A stretch of DNA of 35,637 nucleotides, taken from the NCBI RefSeq assembly GCF_943192995.1, contig NZ_CALPCP010000038.1, forward strand, positions 1 to 35,637, given 5' to 3'. Each line of letters starts with the position of its first letter. The first letter of the stretch is position 1. The translations under genes were made by a program, and so were the position numbers. This document shows positions 1-9,255 of this stretch, one piece after another. The DNA is from Flintibacter muris (lineage in GTDB: Bacteria; Bacillota; Clostridia; Oscillospirales; Oscillospiraceae). The notes under the pieces are model-generated. The model was not told where the DNA came from, did not search any database, and worked only from the letters and a program-made list of their open reading frames with translations.

Positions 1-30
1 TTCCTACATTTTATCCCTCATTAACTTTGT

Positions 31-66
31 GGCCTGTCTGGTAATGAAGACAGACAGGCCTCTTTT
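31..66 (+). terminator. Intrinsic terminator of the gene upstream of the window
   Basis: A perfect 10-bp stem (GGCCTGTCTG pairing with CAGACAGGCC, 10-base loop) is followed by TCTTTT. It probably ends a plus-strand transcript entering from the left; no coding part of that gene is visible. Confidence 0.8.
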
Positions 67-69
67 CGA

Positions 70-106
70 CAGGCTGACCTCCCTTTGCGAAGGGAGGCTT
101 TTGAGG
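70..106. repeat. Solo palindromic repeat end (same family as 9118-9255)
   Basis: Contains the palindrome CCTCCCTTTGCGAAGGGAGG followed by CTTTT. It closely resembles the right end of the MITE-like element at 9118-9255 (CCCCCTTTGCGAAGGGGG). It looks like one end of a small palindromic intergenic repeat whose other half is missing. Confidence 0.5.
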
Positions 107-162
107 GCGCATTCCAGCTGCCTTCTGTTTGAAGACACCGTCCAAAGATAGTGAAATCCCTC

Positions 163-192
163 TTTACTTTCCCCCCTCAAGCGTGGTATGAT
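163..192 (+). promoter_or_regulatory. Putative sigma-A promoter of yfmF operon
   Basis: TTTACT (163-168), an 18-base spacer and TATGAT (187-192) lie about 48 bases ahead of the yfmF start codon. The RBS GAAAGGAACC follows. This rests on consensus match only. Confidence 0.5.
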
Positions 193-240
193 AGTCCAGT
201 TCTATAGGAAAAATTTTCTTCCAAGAAAGGAACCAAAGAT

Positions 241-1524
241 ATGTCACAAGTGACGCGCCGGGAGCTGTTCCCGGGGGTATGGCTGCGCGCGGTGCATACC
301 AACAAGTTTAAAAGCTCTTACCTGTCCCTCACCCTGCTCACCCCGCTGGACCGGAAAACCGCTGGGGCCAACGCCCTGATTCCGGAGGTCCTCCGCCGGG
401 GAACGGCGGTCCACCCGGATATGGAGAGCCTGTCCGCCGCCCTGGACAAGCTGTACGGCGGGGCCATTGAGCCCGTGGTCCGCAAGAAGGGGGAGACCCA
501 GTGCCTGGGCTTTGTGGCCAGCTTTCTGGACGATGCCTACGCCCTGAACGGAGAAAAAATCCTGGAGCCCGCCGCCGGACTGCTGTGCGAGATGCTGCTC
601 AAGCCCTATACCCAGAACGGCCATTTCTGCCCCGACTACACCGCTGGGGAGAAGGCCAATTTGATTGACCGCATCCGGGCCCAGATCAATGACAAGCGGA
701 CCTATGCCACCCAGCGCCTGGTCCAGGAGATGTGCAGGTATGAGGCCTTTGGCGTGGACAAGCTGGGGGATGAGGAGAGTGTGTCCGCCATCACACCGGA
801 GGGGCTGTGGCAGCGGTATCAGGAGCTGATGCGCACCGCCCGGGTGGAGCTCTACTACTGCGGCTCCGCCGACCCGGACCGGGTGGCCGGGGCGCTGGCC
901 CAGGCCCTGGACAGTCTGCCGGTCAATGAAAACCGCTCCAGTCCCAGCTGTGACGTGCGGGTAACCGCTGGGCCTGAGCCCATTGTGGTGGAGGAGGCCA
1001 TGGACGTCAGCCAGGGCAAGCTGGCCCTGGGCTTCCGTACCGGGGGGCAGTCCTGCTGGGAGGCGGATTACCCCGCCTTTACCCTGTGCAACGCCATCTT
1101 CGGCGGCACCACCCTGTCCAAGCTGTTTATGAACGTGCGGGAAAAGCTGTCCCTGTGCTACTACGCCAGTTCGGTGGCTGAGTCCAGAAAGGGGCTGGTG
1201 ATGGTGTCCTCCGGCATTGAGTTTGACAAATATCAGACTGCGAAGGATGAGATCCTGGCTCAGCTGGAGGCCATCCGCCGGGGTGAAATTGAGGACTGGG
1301 AGCTGGAGGGGTGCCGCCGCACCCTGATCGGGGCCTACCGGGCCACAATGGACGACCAGGGCCGCCAGGAGGAGTTCTGGCTGGGCCAGTCTGTGGCCGG
1401 CCTGGAGGACAGCCCGGAGGAGCTGGCACAGCAGTTGGAGCACGTCACACGGGAGCAGGTGGCCGAGTCCGCCAAACGCTTCCAGCTGGACACCATCTAT
1501 TTCCTGAAGGGAAAGGAGGTCTGA
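241..1524 (+). CDS. yfmF: M16-family protein YfmF, catalytically inactive subunit (EF-P modification-associated)
   Basis: A 427-aa insulinase/M16-fold protein. The two M16 half-domains are recognisable, but the zinc motif HxxEH is absent. The matching region near residues 46-60 reads LIPEVLRRGT, as in other YfmF/YmfF proteins regarded as inactive partners. It sits directly before yfmH, whose motif is intact, with a 3-base gap, so the two probably form a heteromeric M16 protease. In Bacillus subtilis the orthologous pair (ymfF/ymfH) has been tied to maturation of the 5-aminopentanol modification of EF-P. No signal peptide is seen, so it is cytosolic. The family call is firm; the EF-P role is transferred from the family. 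Confidence 0.88.
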   Translation: MSQVTRRELFPGVWLRAVHTNKFKSSYLSLTLLTPLDRKTAGANALIPEVLRRGTAVHPDMESLSAALDKLYGGAIEPVVRKKGETQCLGFVASFLDDAYALNGEKILEPAAGLLCEMLLKPYTQNGHFCPDYTAGEKANLIDRIRAQINDKRTYATQRLVQEMCRYEAFGVDKLGDEESVSAITPEGLWQRYQELMRTARVELYYCGSADPDRVAGALAQALDSLPVNENRSSPSCDVRVTAGPEPIVVEEAMDVSQGKLALGFRTGGQSCWEADYPAFTLCNAIFGGTTLSKLFMNVREKLSLCYYASSVAESRKGLVMVSSGIEFDKYQTAKDEILAQLEAIRRGEIEDWELEGCRRTLIGAYRATMDDQGRQEEFWLGQSVAGLEDSPEELAQQLEHVTREQVAESAKRFQLDTIYFLKGKEV

Positions 1525-1527
1525 GGG

Positions 1528-2805
1528 ATGGAAAAGCTGAACTTTGCCCGGGTGGGAGAGGTTATGTACCACGAGAAGCTGGAAAACGGCCTGAACGTGT
1601 TTGTCTTCCCCAAGCCCGAATTTCAAAAGGGGTATGCCTTTTTCGCCACCAACTACGGCGGCATGGATATGCGCTTTTGCCTGAACGGGGAGTGGCACAA
1701 CACCCCCGCCGGGGTGGCCCACTATCTGGAGCACAAGATGTTTGACACCCAGCAGGGCAACGCGCTCCAGGACTTGGCCGCCAACGGGGCCAGCCCCAAC
1801 GCCTTTACCAGCAATGACATCACCGGCTACTATTTTGACTCCACCGAGAAATTTGAGGAAAATCTCCGCATCCTGCTCTCCTTTGTCTCGGTCCCCTGGT
1901 TCACCCAGGAGAGTGTGGACAAGGAGCGGGGCATTATCGGCCAGGAGATCGGCATGATCGAGGACGACCCCCACTGGAAGTGCTATATGAACCTGATGAA
2001 GGCCCTGTTTCAGCACCACCCCATCCGGGTGAGCGTGGCGGGAAGCGTGGAGTCTATTGCCCAGATCACTCCCGAGACCCTGTACGCCTGCCATAAAGCC
2101 TTTTACGACCCGGCCAACATGGTGCTGTGTGTGGCGGGGCCGGTGGACCCAGAGCACATCTGCCGGGCGGCCCGGGAAATCTTGCCCAAGGAGGCCGGTC
2201 CCATTGCCGCCAAGGACTATGGCGAAACGGAACAACCCCAGGTGAACCAGTCCTATATCGAGGAGCGGATGGAGGTGTCCGCCCCCATCTTCCAGCTGGG
2301 CTGGAAGGGGGACCCCCAGATCAACGGCGAGGACCGCCTGCGCCAGGAGCTGGTGGGGACGCTGGCCCTGGAGGTGCTGCTGGGCAACTCCACCCCCCTG
2401 TACGCCAGACTGTACCGGGAGGGGCTCATCAACCAGGAATTCAGCTATGGCTATGAGAGCAGTGCAGGCTGTGCCTTTTTGGCAGCCGACGGGGAATCCA
2501 AAAATCCCAGCGCCGTCTGCGCAGCTGTGGCGGCGGAGGCCGCCCGCATTGTCCGGGAGGGAGTGGACCAGGCCCTTTGGGAGCGGGTGAAAAAGGGCGT
2601 ATACGGCAACAAGGTCCGGGGACTGAACTCCTTTGAGAACCTGTGCGTAGGCCAGGCCCAGGCCTTTTTTGCGGGACACGACTTCCTGCGCTTTGCGGAA
2701 CTCTTTGGCTCCATCACCAAGAAGGAGGCGGAGCAGCTCATTGCCAGCTGGGTCACCGGGGAGCGTACCGCCCTGTCGGTGGTGCTGGCCAAGGAGGAGA
2801 CATGA
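1528..2805 (+). CDS. yfmH: M16-family zinc protease YfmH (EF-P modification-associated)
   Basis: A 425-aa M16 peptidase. The zinc-binding and catalytic motif is intact: HYLEH at residues 65-69 within GVAHYLEHKMF. A downstream acidic segment (QEIGMIEDDP, about residue 140) fits the third zinc ligand. The N-terminal half carries the active site and the C-terminal half is the usual M16 structural domain. It follows yfmF by 3 bases with RBS AAAGGAGG overlapping the yfmF end. Its own stop overlaps the lgt start in ATGA, so yfmF-yfmH-lgt are translationally coupled. Orthologous pairs have been linked to the EF-P lysine modification in Bacillus; the exact substrate cannot be read from sequence. Confidence 0.9.
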   Translation: MEKLNFARVGEVMYHEKLENGLNVFVFPKPEFQKGYAFFATNYGGMDMRFCLNGEWHNTPAGVAHYLEHKMFDTQQGNALQDLAANGASPNAFTSNDITGYYFDSTEKFEENLRILLSFVSVPWFTQESVDKERGIIGQEIGMIEDDPHWKCYMNLMKALFQHHPIRVSVAGSVESIAQITPETLYACHKAFYDPANMVLCVAGPVDPEHICRAAREILPKEAGPIAAKDYGETEQPQVNQSYIEERMEVSAPIFQLGWKGDPQINGEDRLRQELVGTLALEVLLGNSTPLYARLYREGLINQEFSYGYESSAGCAFLAADGESKNPSAVCAAVAAEAARIVREGVDQALWERVKKGVYGNKVRGLNSFENLCVGQAQAFFAGHDFLRFAELFGSITKKEAEQLIASWVTGERTALSVVLAKEET

Positions 2806-3752
2806 TTAACACCGTGTCCTTCCCTGGTCTGGGGCTGGAGTTTACCCTGAACCGGGTGGCCTTTACCATCCCGGTGCTCAACCGGCCCGTCTACTGGTAC
2901 GGTCTTATCATCACCTGCGGCCTGATTCTGGCGGTATACCTGTGCATCCGTTGGGGCAGACGGTTCGGGATTGGCGAGGACAACATCATCGACATGATGC
3001 TCTTTGCCGTCCCCGCCGCCCTGGTGGCCATCCGGGTGTACTATGTAGTGTTCAATCTGGATATCTACAAGCGGGCGGACGGCTCACTGAACTGGGCGGC
3101 CATCCTCCGCTACAGCGACGGCGGGCTGGCCATCTACGGGGCTATCATCTCCTCGGCCATTGTGCTGCTGCTGTTTTGCCGGTGGAAAAAGCTCAGCTTT
3201 CTGGCCTACGCCGATTTGGGGGTCCACGGCCTGTTCATCGGCCAGCTGATCGGCAGGTGGGGCAACTTTATGAATGTGGAGGCCTTCGGCTCCGTCACCA
3301 CCCTGCCCTGGCGGATGTGCGGGCCTTCCATTGCCGCTGAGATGCTGCAAAAGGGCTATGTGGACCAGGTCGGCTATGAGGCCATCCTCAGCGGCACGCT
3401 GGGGGTACATCCCACCTTTTTTTACGAGTCGGCCTGGAACTTTGCCGGCCTGATTATGGTCTATTTCATGGGCAAAAAGCGGAAGTTTGACGGGCAGTGC
3501 TTTTTGTTCTACTTCTTCTGGTACGGCGTGGGCCGGGCCTGGATCGAGGGCCTGCGCACCGACAGCCTGTACCTCTTCGGCTGGGAGCTGTTCGGCGCGC
3601 CCATCCGGGTGTCCCAGCTCTTTGCCCTGCTCACCGGCGCGGCAGCCGGGGCGGTGCTGATCTGGGCGCTGTGGAAGTATCGGAACGGGAAAAAAGAGCT
3701 GTTTGTGGACCGGCTGGCCGGGCAGAGCGCTTCAGCAGACGAGGAGGGATGA
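2802..3752 (+). CDS. lgt: Prolipoprotein diacylglyceryl transferase
   Basis: Lgt moves diacylglycerol from phosphatidylglycerol to the lipobox cysteine of prolipoproteins at the membrane. The 316-aa product has about seven hydrophobic segments. The Lgt signature is GQLIGRWGNFMNVEAFG near residue 150, and the YWYGLII segment near residue 32 matches the N-terminal part of the family. The start is the ATG in the ATGA overlap with yfmH; an upstream in-frame extension would run through yfmH and is rejected. A likely client in this window is the TAXI binding protein at 26758, which has a LAGC lipobox. It is probably co-transcribed with yfmFH and folD, which follows after 3 bases. Confidence 0.95.
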   Translation: MINTVSFPGLGLEFTLNRVAFTIPVLNRPVYWYGLIITCGLILAVYLCIRWGRRFGIGEDNIIDMMLFAVPAALVAIRVYYVVFNLDIYKRADGSLNWAAILRYSDGGLAIYGAIISSAIVLLLFCRWKKLSFLAYADLGVHGLFIGQLIGRWGNFMNVEAFGSVTTLPWRMCGPSIAAEMLQKGYVDQVGYEAILSGTLGVHPTFFYESAWNFAGLIMVYFMGKKRKFDGQCFLFYFFWYGVGRAWIEGLRTDSLYLFGWELFGAPIRVSQLFALLTGAAAGAVLIWALWKYRNGKKELFVDRLAGQSASADEEG

Positions 3753-3755
3753 GCC

Positions 3756-4601
3756 ATGGCGGCAGTTGTGATGGACGGAAGGGCCCTTGCGGCCAAAATC
3801 AAGGAGGAAGTTCGGCTCCGGGTGGAGCGGATGGAGCATAAGCCGGGGATGGCCGTGGTGCTGGTGGGGGATAACCCCGCCGCCCTGGCCTATGAGAGCG
3901 GAAAGCAGAGGGACTGCCAGCAATGCGGCATCTACTACGACACCTTTCGTCTGCCTGAATCCACCACCCAGCAGGAGCTGCTGGAGGTAATCGGTGTTCT
4001 TAATGACCGGGAGGACATTGACGGTATCCTGCTTCTGGTTCCCCTGCCCGGCCATCTGGACCAGCGAGCGGCAGTGATGGCCATTCGCCCGGATAAGGAT
4101 GTGGACTGTGTCCACCCCGTCAACATGGGGGATTTGATGCTGGGGGTGGATTCCTTTCAGCCCTGTACCCCGGCGGGGGTAATCCGTCTGCTGGATGAGT
4201 ATCATATTGACCCGGCGGGAAAGCGATGCGTCATGGTGGGGCGGTCCAATATTGTGGGCAAGCCCCAGGCTGTGTTGCTGCTTAAAAGGAACGGCACCGT
4301 CACTGTCTGTCATACCAAAACCCGCGATCTGGCCGGGGAGTGCCGCCAGGCGGATATACTGGTCTCGGCGGCGGGCCGGGCCGGTCTCATCACTGCGGAT
4401 ATGGTAAAGGAGGGGGCGGTGGTGATTGATGTATCTATAAACCGGGACGCCCAGGGCCGGCTGCGGGGTGACGTGGACTACGCCGCTGCGGCGGAAAAGG
4501 CCGGGTATATCACCCCCGTTCCCGGCGGGATAGGACCGGTTACACGTTCCATCTTGATGGAAAATACCCTGACCGCCGCCCTGCGGCACGGGAAAAAGTA
4601 A
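3756..4601 (+). CDS. folD: Bifunctional methylenetetrahydrofolate dehydrogenase / methenyltetrahydrofolate cyclohydrolase
   Basis: FolD interconverts 5,10-methylene-THF, 5,10-methenyl-THF and 10-formyl-THF. The 281-aa length is typical. Visible motifs are the catalytic YxxxK (Y46-K50 in AYESGKQRDC), the LVPLPGHLD segment, DKDVDCVHP, CTPAGVIRLL, the nucleotide-binding GRSNIVGKP and the C-terminal PVPGGIGPVTR. It is the last gene of the yfmF-yfmH-lgt-folD run, starting 3 bases after lgt with RBS GGAGG. It ends in a strong bidirectional terminator shared with carB. Its products feed thyA and purine synthesis. Confidence 0.96.
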   Translation: MAAVVMDGRALAAKIKEEVRLRVERMEHKPGMAVVLVGDNPAALAYESGKQRDCQQCGIYYDTFRLPESTTQQELLEVIGVLNDREDIDGILLLVPLPGHLDQRAAVMAIRPDKDVDCVHPVNMGDLMLGVDSFQPCTPAGVIRLLDEYHIDPAGKRCVMVGRSNIVGKPQAVLLLKRNGTVTVCHTKTRDLAGECRQADILVSAAGRAGLITADMVKEGAVVIDVSINRDAQGRLRGDVDYAAAAEKAGYITPVPGGIGPVTRSILMENTLTAALRHGKK

Positions 4602-4602
4602 C

Positions 4603-4634
4603 ATAAGGCCCCCGGCTTACGCCGGGGGCCTTAT
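4603..4634. terminator. Bidirectional terminator between folD and carB
   Basis: A perfect 14-bp stem (ATAAGGCCCCCGGC, TTAC loop, GCCGGGGGCCTTAT) lies in the 38-base gap between convergent folD and carB. GC-rich core with AT-rich flanks on both sides suits termination in both directions. Confidence 0.85.
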
Positions 4635-4639
4635 GCTGC

Positions 4640-7600
4640 TTAAATTTTGGTAATATCAATGGGGGTCAAGTCCTCGCTGCGGCTTTGCTGGCGGACGGTG
4701 AGCAGGGCACGGGCGGTGTCCACCGAGGTGACACAGCCCACCCCGTGCTCCACGGCGGAGCGGCGGATGCGGAAGCCGTCGCTGTCGTGCTTGCGGCCCC
4801 GGGTGGGGGTGTTGATAATCAGGTCCACGGTGCCCGAGGCGATCATATCCAGGATGTTGGGGTGGGCCTGGGATACCCGGTTGACGCTCTTGCAGGCGAT
4901 ACCCGCTTCGGTGAGGGTCTGGCAGGTGCCGGCGGTGGCGAACAGCTCCACGCCCATCTCCTCAAAACCCCGGGCAATGGAGATAATCTCACCCTTGTCC
5001 TCGTCCTTCACGGTGATGATGATCCGCCCGCCCTTCTTGGGGGCCCGCATGCCCGAGCCCTTGAAGGCTTTCAGCAGGGCCTGGGGGTAGGTCTCGGCCA
5101 GGCCCAGCACCTCGCCGGTGGACTTCATCTCCGGCCCCAGGCCGGTGTCCACATCGGTGAGCTTTTCAAAGGAGAATACCGGGGCCTTGACAGCGAAATA
5201 CTCCGTCTCCTTATAGATACCGGTGCCGTACTCCATGTCCTTCAGCTTCTCCCCCAGCATGACCCGGGTGGCCAGGTCGATAATGGGCACGCCGGTGACT
5301 TTTGAGATATAGGGGATGGTCCGGGAGGACCGGGGATTGACCTCAATGACATAGATGTCATCGTCATAGAGGATATACTGGGCGTTAATCAGGCCCACCA
5401 CCCCCAGGTGTTTGGCCATATTCTTGGTGTGCTTGAGGATCAGCTCCCGGTGCTTGTCCTCCAGGTGGAGGGGCGGGTAGACGGCGATAGAGTCCCCCGA
5501 GTGGACCCCGGCCCGCTCCACGTGCTCCATGATTCCGGGGATCAGGATGTCCTCCCCATCGAACACGCCGTCCACCTCCAGCTCCCGGCCCATCAGATAC
5601 TTGTCCACCAGGATGGGGTGCTCCTGAACGGTCATGTTGATGATCTTCATAAACTCCTCAATGTTACGGTCGGAGTAGGCGATCTCCATGCCCTGGCCTC
5701 CCAGCACGTAGGAGGGGCGCACCAGCACTGGGTAGCCCAGCTCCCGGGCGGCAGCAAGGGCCTCATGGGTGGTGAAGACGGTCTTGCCTCTGGCCCGGGG
5801 GATGCTGCACTTGGACAAAATCTCATCAAACCGCTCCCGGTCCTCGGCGGCGTCCACGCCGTCGGAGGAGGTGCCCAGAATTTGAACGCCCATGTCGGTG
5901 AGGGCCTTGGCCAGCTTGATGGCGGTCTGTCCGCCGAACTGAACCACCGCCCCCCAGGGCTTTTCCTGTTCCACAATGTTCTGCACGTCCTCGGCGGTGA
6001 GGGGCTCAAAGTACAGCTTGTCCGCCACGTCGAAGTCGGTGGAAACGGTTTCCGGGTTATTGTTGACAATTATGGTCTCACAGCCCAGTTTTTTCAGGGC
6101 CCAGACCGAGTGGACGGAGCAGTAGTCAAACTCAATGCCCTGGCCAATGCGGATGGGGCCGGAGCCCAGCACCAGCACCTTTTTCCGGCCGGACCCGTCG
6201 TCCCGGGCCTCGTTCTCTCCGTCATAAGTGGAGTAGTAGTAGGGGGTTTCGGCGTCAAACTCGGCGGCGCAGGTGTCCACCATCTTAAAGGCGGGGATGA
6301 TATGATACTGCTCCCGCAGCTCCTTCACCCGGGCCTGGGTCATGCCGCACAGAGCGCCGATATAGCTGTCGGCGAAGCACATCTCCTTGGCACGCTTCAG
6401 GGTGTCGATATCCGGTTCCCCCTTGCAGCGCTTCAGCTCCTCCTCCATGTCGATAATCCGCTTAAAACCGTCCAGGAACCAGATGTCCATCTTAGTGATA
6501 GAGTAAATCTTCTGGGGGGAGAAGCCCCGGCGCAGGGCCTCGGCCACCACAAACAGCCGCTCGTCGGTGACGTTTACCAGCAGCTCCTCGATCTCGTCGG
6601 TGTACAGCCCCTCCAGTTTGTCCAGCTTGAGGGCCCGGACGTTCAGCTCCAGAGAGCGGATGGCCTTCATCACCGCCCCCTCGAAGGAGTTGGCAATGGC
6701 CATCACCTCGCCGGTGGCCTTCATCTGGGTACCCAGGGTACGGCTGGCGGTGGTAAACTTGTCAAAGGGCAGGCGGGGGATTTTCAGCACGCAGTAGTCA
6801 ATGGTGGGCTCAAAGCAGGCGGTGGTCTTGCCGGTGACGGCGTTGGGGATCTCATCCAGGGTGTAGCCCAGGGCCACTTTTGCGGCGACTTTCGCAATGG
6901 GGTAGCCGGTGGCCTTGGAGGCCAGGGCGGAGGACCGGGACACCCGGGGGTTGACCTCGATTACGGCGTACTCGAAGGAGTCTGGGTTCAGGGCGAACTG
7001 TACATTGCACCCGCCCTCGATCTCCAGAGCGGAGATGATGTCCAGGGCGGCGGAACGGAGCATCTGGAACTCCCGGTTGGCCAGGGTCTGGGCGGGGGCC
7101 ACCACAATGGAGTCGCCGGTGTGGACGCCCACAGGGTCAATGTTCTCCATGGAGCAGATGGTAATCACGTTGCCCGCCCCGTCACGCATGACCTCGAACT
7201 CGATTTCCTTCCAGCCGGCGATACACCGCTCAATGAGCACCTGACCCACCCGGCTGAGATTGATGCCCCGCTCGGAGATCTCCTCCAGGGAGGAGCGGTC
7301 GTAGGCAATCCCGCCGCCGGTGCCGCCCAGGGTGTAAGCGGGACGGACGATTACAGGGTAGCCGATGCTCTCGGCAAAGTCCACCGCGTCCTTCACGCTC
7401 TCCACCACCAGGGAGGTGACGCAGGGCTGCTGGATAGACTCCATGCAGTCCTTAAAGCCCTGGCGGTCCTCCGCTTTACGGATGGATTCGGGGGAGGTGC
7501 CCAGCAGCCGGACGCCGTATTTTTCCAGGGTGCCGTTCTCGTGGAGGGCCATGGCCAGGTTCAGGCCGGTCTGGCCGCCCAGGGTGGGCAGGATGGAGTC

Positions 7601-7849
7601 AGGCCGCTCCATCTCGATTACCTGGGTGACGGAGTGGATGTTCAATGGCTCAATATACACGTGGTCGGCAATGTCCTTGTCGGTCATGATGGTGGCGGGG
7701 TTGGAGTTGACCAGCACCACCTCCAGACCCTCCTCCTTCAGGGCGCGGCAAGCCTGGGTGCCGGCGTAGTCAAACTCGGCGGCCTGGCCGATGACAATGG
7801 GGCCGGAGCCCAGCACCAGGACCTTTTTTACATCTGTATATTTGGGCAT
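4640..7849 (-). CDS. carB: Carbamoyl phosphate synthase, large subunit
   Basis: CarB makes carbamoyl phosphate from bicarbonate, two ATP and ammonia delivered by CarA. The 1069-aa product has the expected duplicated ATP-grasp architecture. Each half opens with a VLVLGSGP(I/R)IGQ segment (residues ~10 and ~558), and each has an EVNPR metal/ATP motif. The C-terminal MGS-like allosteric domain is present (INTPTRGRKHDSDGFRIRR near the end). The N-terminus MPKYTDVKKVLVLGSGP is canonical. The start codon overlaps the carA stop, so the pair is translationally coupled. The long plus-strand open frame opposite this gene is a composition shadow. Confidence 0.97.
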   Translation of the reverse strand: MPKYTDVKKVLVLGSGPIVIGQAAEFDYAGTQACRALKEEGLEVVLVNSNPATIMTDKDIADHVYIEPLNIHSVTQVIEMERPDSILPTLGGQTGLNLAMALHENGTLEKYGVRLLGTSPESIRKAEDRQGFKDCMESIQQPCVTSLVVESVKDAVDFAESIGYPVIVRPAYTLGGTGGGIAYDRSSLEEISERGINLSRVGQVLIERCIAGWKEIEFEVMRDGAGNVITICSMENIDPVGVHTGDSIVVAPAQTLANREFQMLRSAALDIISALEIEGGCNVQFALNPDSFEYAVIEVNPRVSRSSALASKATGYPIAKVAAKVALGYTLDEIPNAVTGKTTACFEPTIDYCVLKIPRLPFDKFTTASRTLGTQMKATGEVMAIANSFEGAVMKAIRSLELNVRALKLDKLEGLYTDEIEELLVNVTDERLFVVAEALRRGFSPQKIYSITKMDIWFLDGFKRIIDMEEELKRCKGEPDIDTLKRAKEMCFADSYIGALCGMTQARVKELREQYHIIPAFKMVDTCAAEFDAETPYYYSTYDGENEARDDGSGRKKVLVLGSGPIRIGQGIEFDYCSVHSVWALKKLGCETIIVNNNPETVSTDFDVADKLYFEPLTAEDVQNIVEQEKPWGAVVQFGGQTAIKLAKALTDMGVQILGTSSDGVDAAEDRERFDEILSKCSIPRARGKTVFTTHEALAAARELGYPVLVRPSYVLGGQGMEIAYSDRNIEEFMKIINMTVQEHPILVDKYLMGRELEVDGVFDGEDILIPGIMEHVERAGVHSGDSIAVYPPLHLEDKHRELILKHTKNMAKHLGVVGLINAQYILYDDDIYVIEVNPRSSRTIPYISKVTGVPIIDLATRVMLGEKLKDMEYGTGIYKETEYFAVKAPVFSFEKLTDVDTGLGPEMKSTGEVLGLAETYPQALLKAFKGSGMRAPKKGGRIIITVKDEDKGEIISIARGFEEMGVELFATAGTCQTLTEAGIACKSVNRVSQAHPNILDMIASGTVDLIINTPTRGRKHDSDGFRIRRSAVEHGVGCVTSVDTARALLTVRQQSRSEDLTPIDITKI

Positions 7850-8943
7850 TACTGAGCACCTCCCTTTTTAGCAGCCATAGAATCAATAAAGCGGTTGAAC
7901 AGATATTCCGTATCCTTGGGGCCGGCGTTGGCCTCGGGGTGGAACTGGGTGGTAAAGCAGTTGGGCCGCTTATAGCGCAGGCCCTCGCAGGTGCCGTCGT
8001 TCACGTTGACATGGCTCACCTCGGCCACCGCCGGGTCCACCGAGTCGGCCAGCACCATGTAGCCGTGATTCTGGCTGGTGATGAACACCCGGCCCTTCTC
8101 CACGTCCCGGACGGGGTGGTTGCCCCCCCGGTGGCCGTAGGCCAGCCGTCCGGTTTTAGCCCCGGTGGCCAAGGCCAGCAGCTGGTGGCCCAGGCAGACG
8201 CCGAAGAGGGGGATGTCACTGTGATAGAGCTTTTTCAGCTCCTCAATGATGGCGGTGTTCTCCGCCGGGTCGCCGGGGCCGTTGGACAGCATCACCCCGT
8301 CGTAGCCTCCGGACAGCACATCTCCGGCGGAGGTGGCGGCGGGCAGAGCGGTAACCCTGCACCCACGGCGGCGCAGGCACTCGATCATATGCTGCTTTAC
8401 ACCGTAGTCCATCATGGCCACATGGTACTTCTCCTCGCCGTAGGCGGGGAAGACCTCCGGCTCCGGACGGGTGACCAGGGCCACGGTGTTCTCCACCCGG
8501 TAGGATTTCAGCTCCTCCAGAACCTGGGCGATATTAAAATGCTCCGCACAGGTGAGCATTCCGTTCATGCTCCCCTCATTGCGGAGTATCTTGGTCAGCG
8601 CCCGGGTGTCCACACCCTGGATGCCGGTGATGTTGTGTTCTTTCAGGTAGCTGCCCAGGTCGCCCTCACAGCGGAAGTTGCTCCCCCGGGGGGACAGATG
8701 GCGGACCACAAAGGCCTCCACCCAGGGCCGGCGGGACTCGTTGTCCTCACTGTTCACGCCGTAGTTGCCGATCAGGGGATAGGACATGACCACGCCCTGC
8801 CCGGCGTAGGAGGGGTCGGTGAGGATCTCCTGATAGCCGGCCATGGAGGTGTTGAACACCATCTCACACACCCGCGTCTCGGTGGAGCCGATGCTGGTGC
8901 CGGAGAAGATGCTCCCGTTGGCTAAAATCAAGGTCGCTTTCAT
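7849..8943 (-). CDS. carA: Carbamoyl phosphate synthase, small (glutaminase) subunit
   Basis: CarA hydrolyses glutamine and channels ammonia to CarB, for pyrimidine and arginine synthesis. The class-I glutamine amidotransferase triad is intact: Cys250 in GVCLGHQ, and His335/Glu337 in QFHPEA. The N-terminal CPSase domain (ANGSIFSGTSIG, MSYPLIGNYG) is also typical. I chose the ATG at 8943 (MKATLILANG), which gives the usual family N-terminus; a GTG at 8955 would add four residues and cannot be excluded. It overlaps carB by one base. A promoter lies about 55 bases upstream; the leader is too short for a PyrR attenuator. Confidence 0.95.
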   Translation of the reverse strand: MKATLILANGSIFSGTSIGSTETRVCEMVFNTSMAGYQEILTDPSYAGQGVVMSYPLIGNYGVNSEDNESRRPWVEAFVVRHLSPRGSNFRCEGDLGSYLKEHNITGIQGVDTRALTKILRNEGSMNGMLTCAEHFNIAQVLEELKSYRVENTVALVTRPEPEVFPAYGEEKYHVAMMDYGVKQHMIECLRRRGCRVTALPAATSAGDVLSGGYDGVMLSNGPGDPAENTAIIEELKKLYHSDIPLFGVCLGHQLLALATGAKTGRLAYGHRGGNHPVRDVEKGRVFITSQNHGYMVLADSVDPAVAEVSHVNVNDGTCEGLRYKRPNCFTTQFHPEANAGPKDTEYLFNRFIDSMAAKKGGAQ

Positions 8944-8999
8944 TCTTTCGTTCACTCGCTTTCCGTTCCAGTACTGTTGCCCATATGTGTAATCAAGTT

Positions 9000-9028
9000 A
9001 TTTTATCGAAAAAACCGCCCCTTGGCAA
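9000..9028 (-). promoter_or_regulatory. Putative promoter of carAB
   Basis: On the minus strand TTGCCA (9028-9023), a 17-base spacer and TAAAAT (9005-9000) lie about 57 bases ahead of carA. The spacing is ideal and the call rests on consensus match. Confidence 0.55.
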
Positions 9029-9117
9029 GATGGCGTTTTCCCTTTTTCTGTATAAATATCCGGTGGATATTTGGGCAATTCGTGGGATAAATGCTGGCGG
9101 ACCGGGAAAGACTGTAA

Positions 9118-9255
9118 AAAGCCTCCCTCTCAGAGGGAGGTGGCATTGGCGAAGCAAATGACGGAAGGTTTTCTCCTGTTGGTACGCAGGTGTTACTTTA
9201 TTTGGAAAACCCCCAGTCAGCTTGGCTGACAGCCCCCTTTGCGAAGGGGGCCTTT
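9118..9255. repeat. MITE-like palindromic intergenic repeat (~140 bp)
   Basis: The two ends are imperfect inverted repeats of about 50 bases. The left end begins AAAGCCTCCCTCTCAGAGGG; the reverse complement of the right end begins AAAGGCCCCCTTCGCAAAGG. Both run inward to a shared GGTTTTC block. Each end also folds on itself. A solo right-end copy is at 70-106. No coding capacity is seen. It fills most of the carA-DUF421 spacer (8956-9280); beyond the carA promoter I see nothing else there. Confidence 0.6.

Noticed and set aside
244..2679. 811-codon minus-strand open frame opposite yfmF/yfmH
   Set aside because: It is antisense to two clear M16 genes. Its translation is Gly/Leu/His/Val-rich low-complexity text typical of GC-rich shadow frames, and it has no RBS or domain.
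3732..4604. 290-codon minus-strand frame opposite folD
   Set aside because: Fully antisense to folD, which has all family motifs. No start signal.
5408..7855. 815-codon plus-strand open frame opposite carB
   Set aside because: Shadow of carB. The composition is almost entirely G, V, L, H, Q and D, with no recognisable domain.
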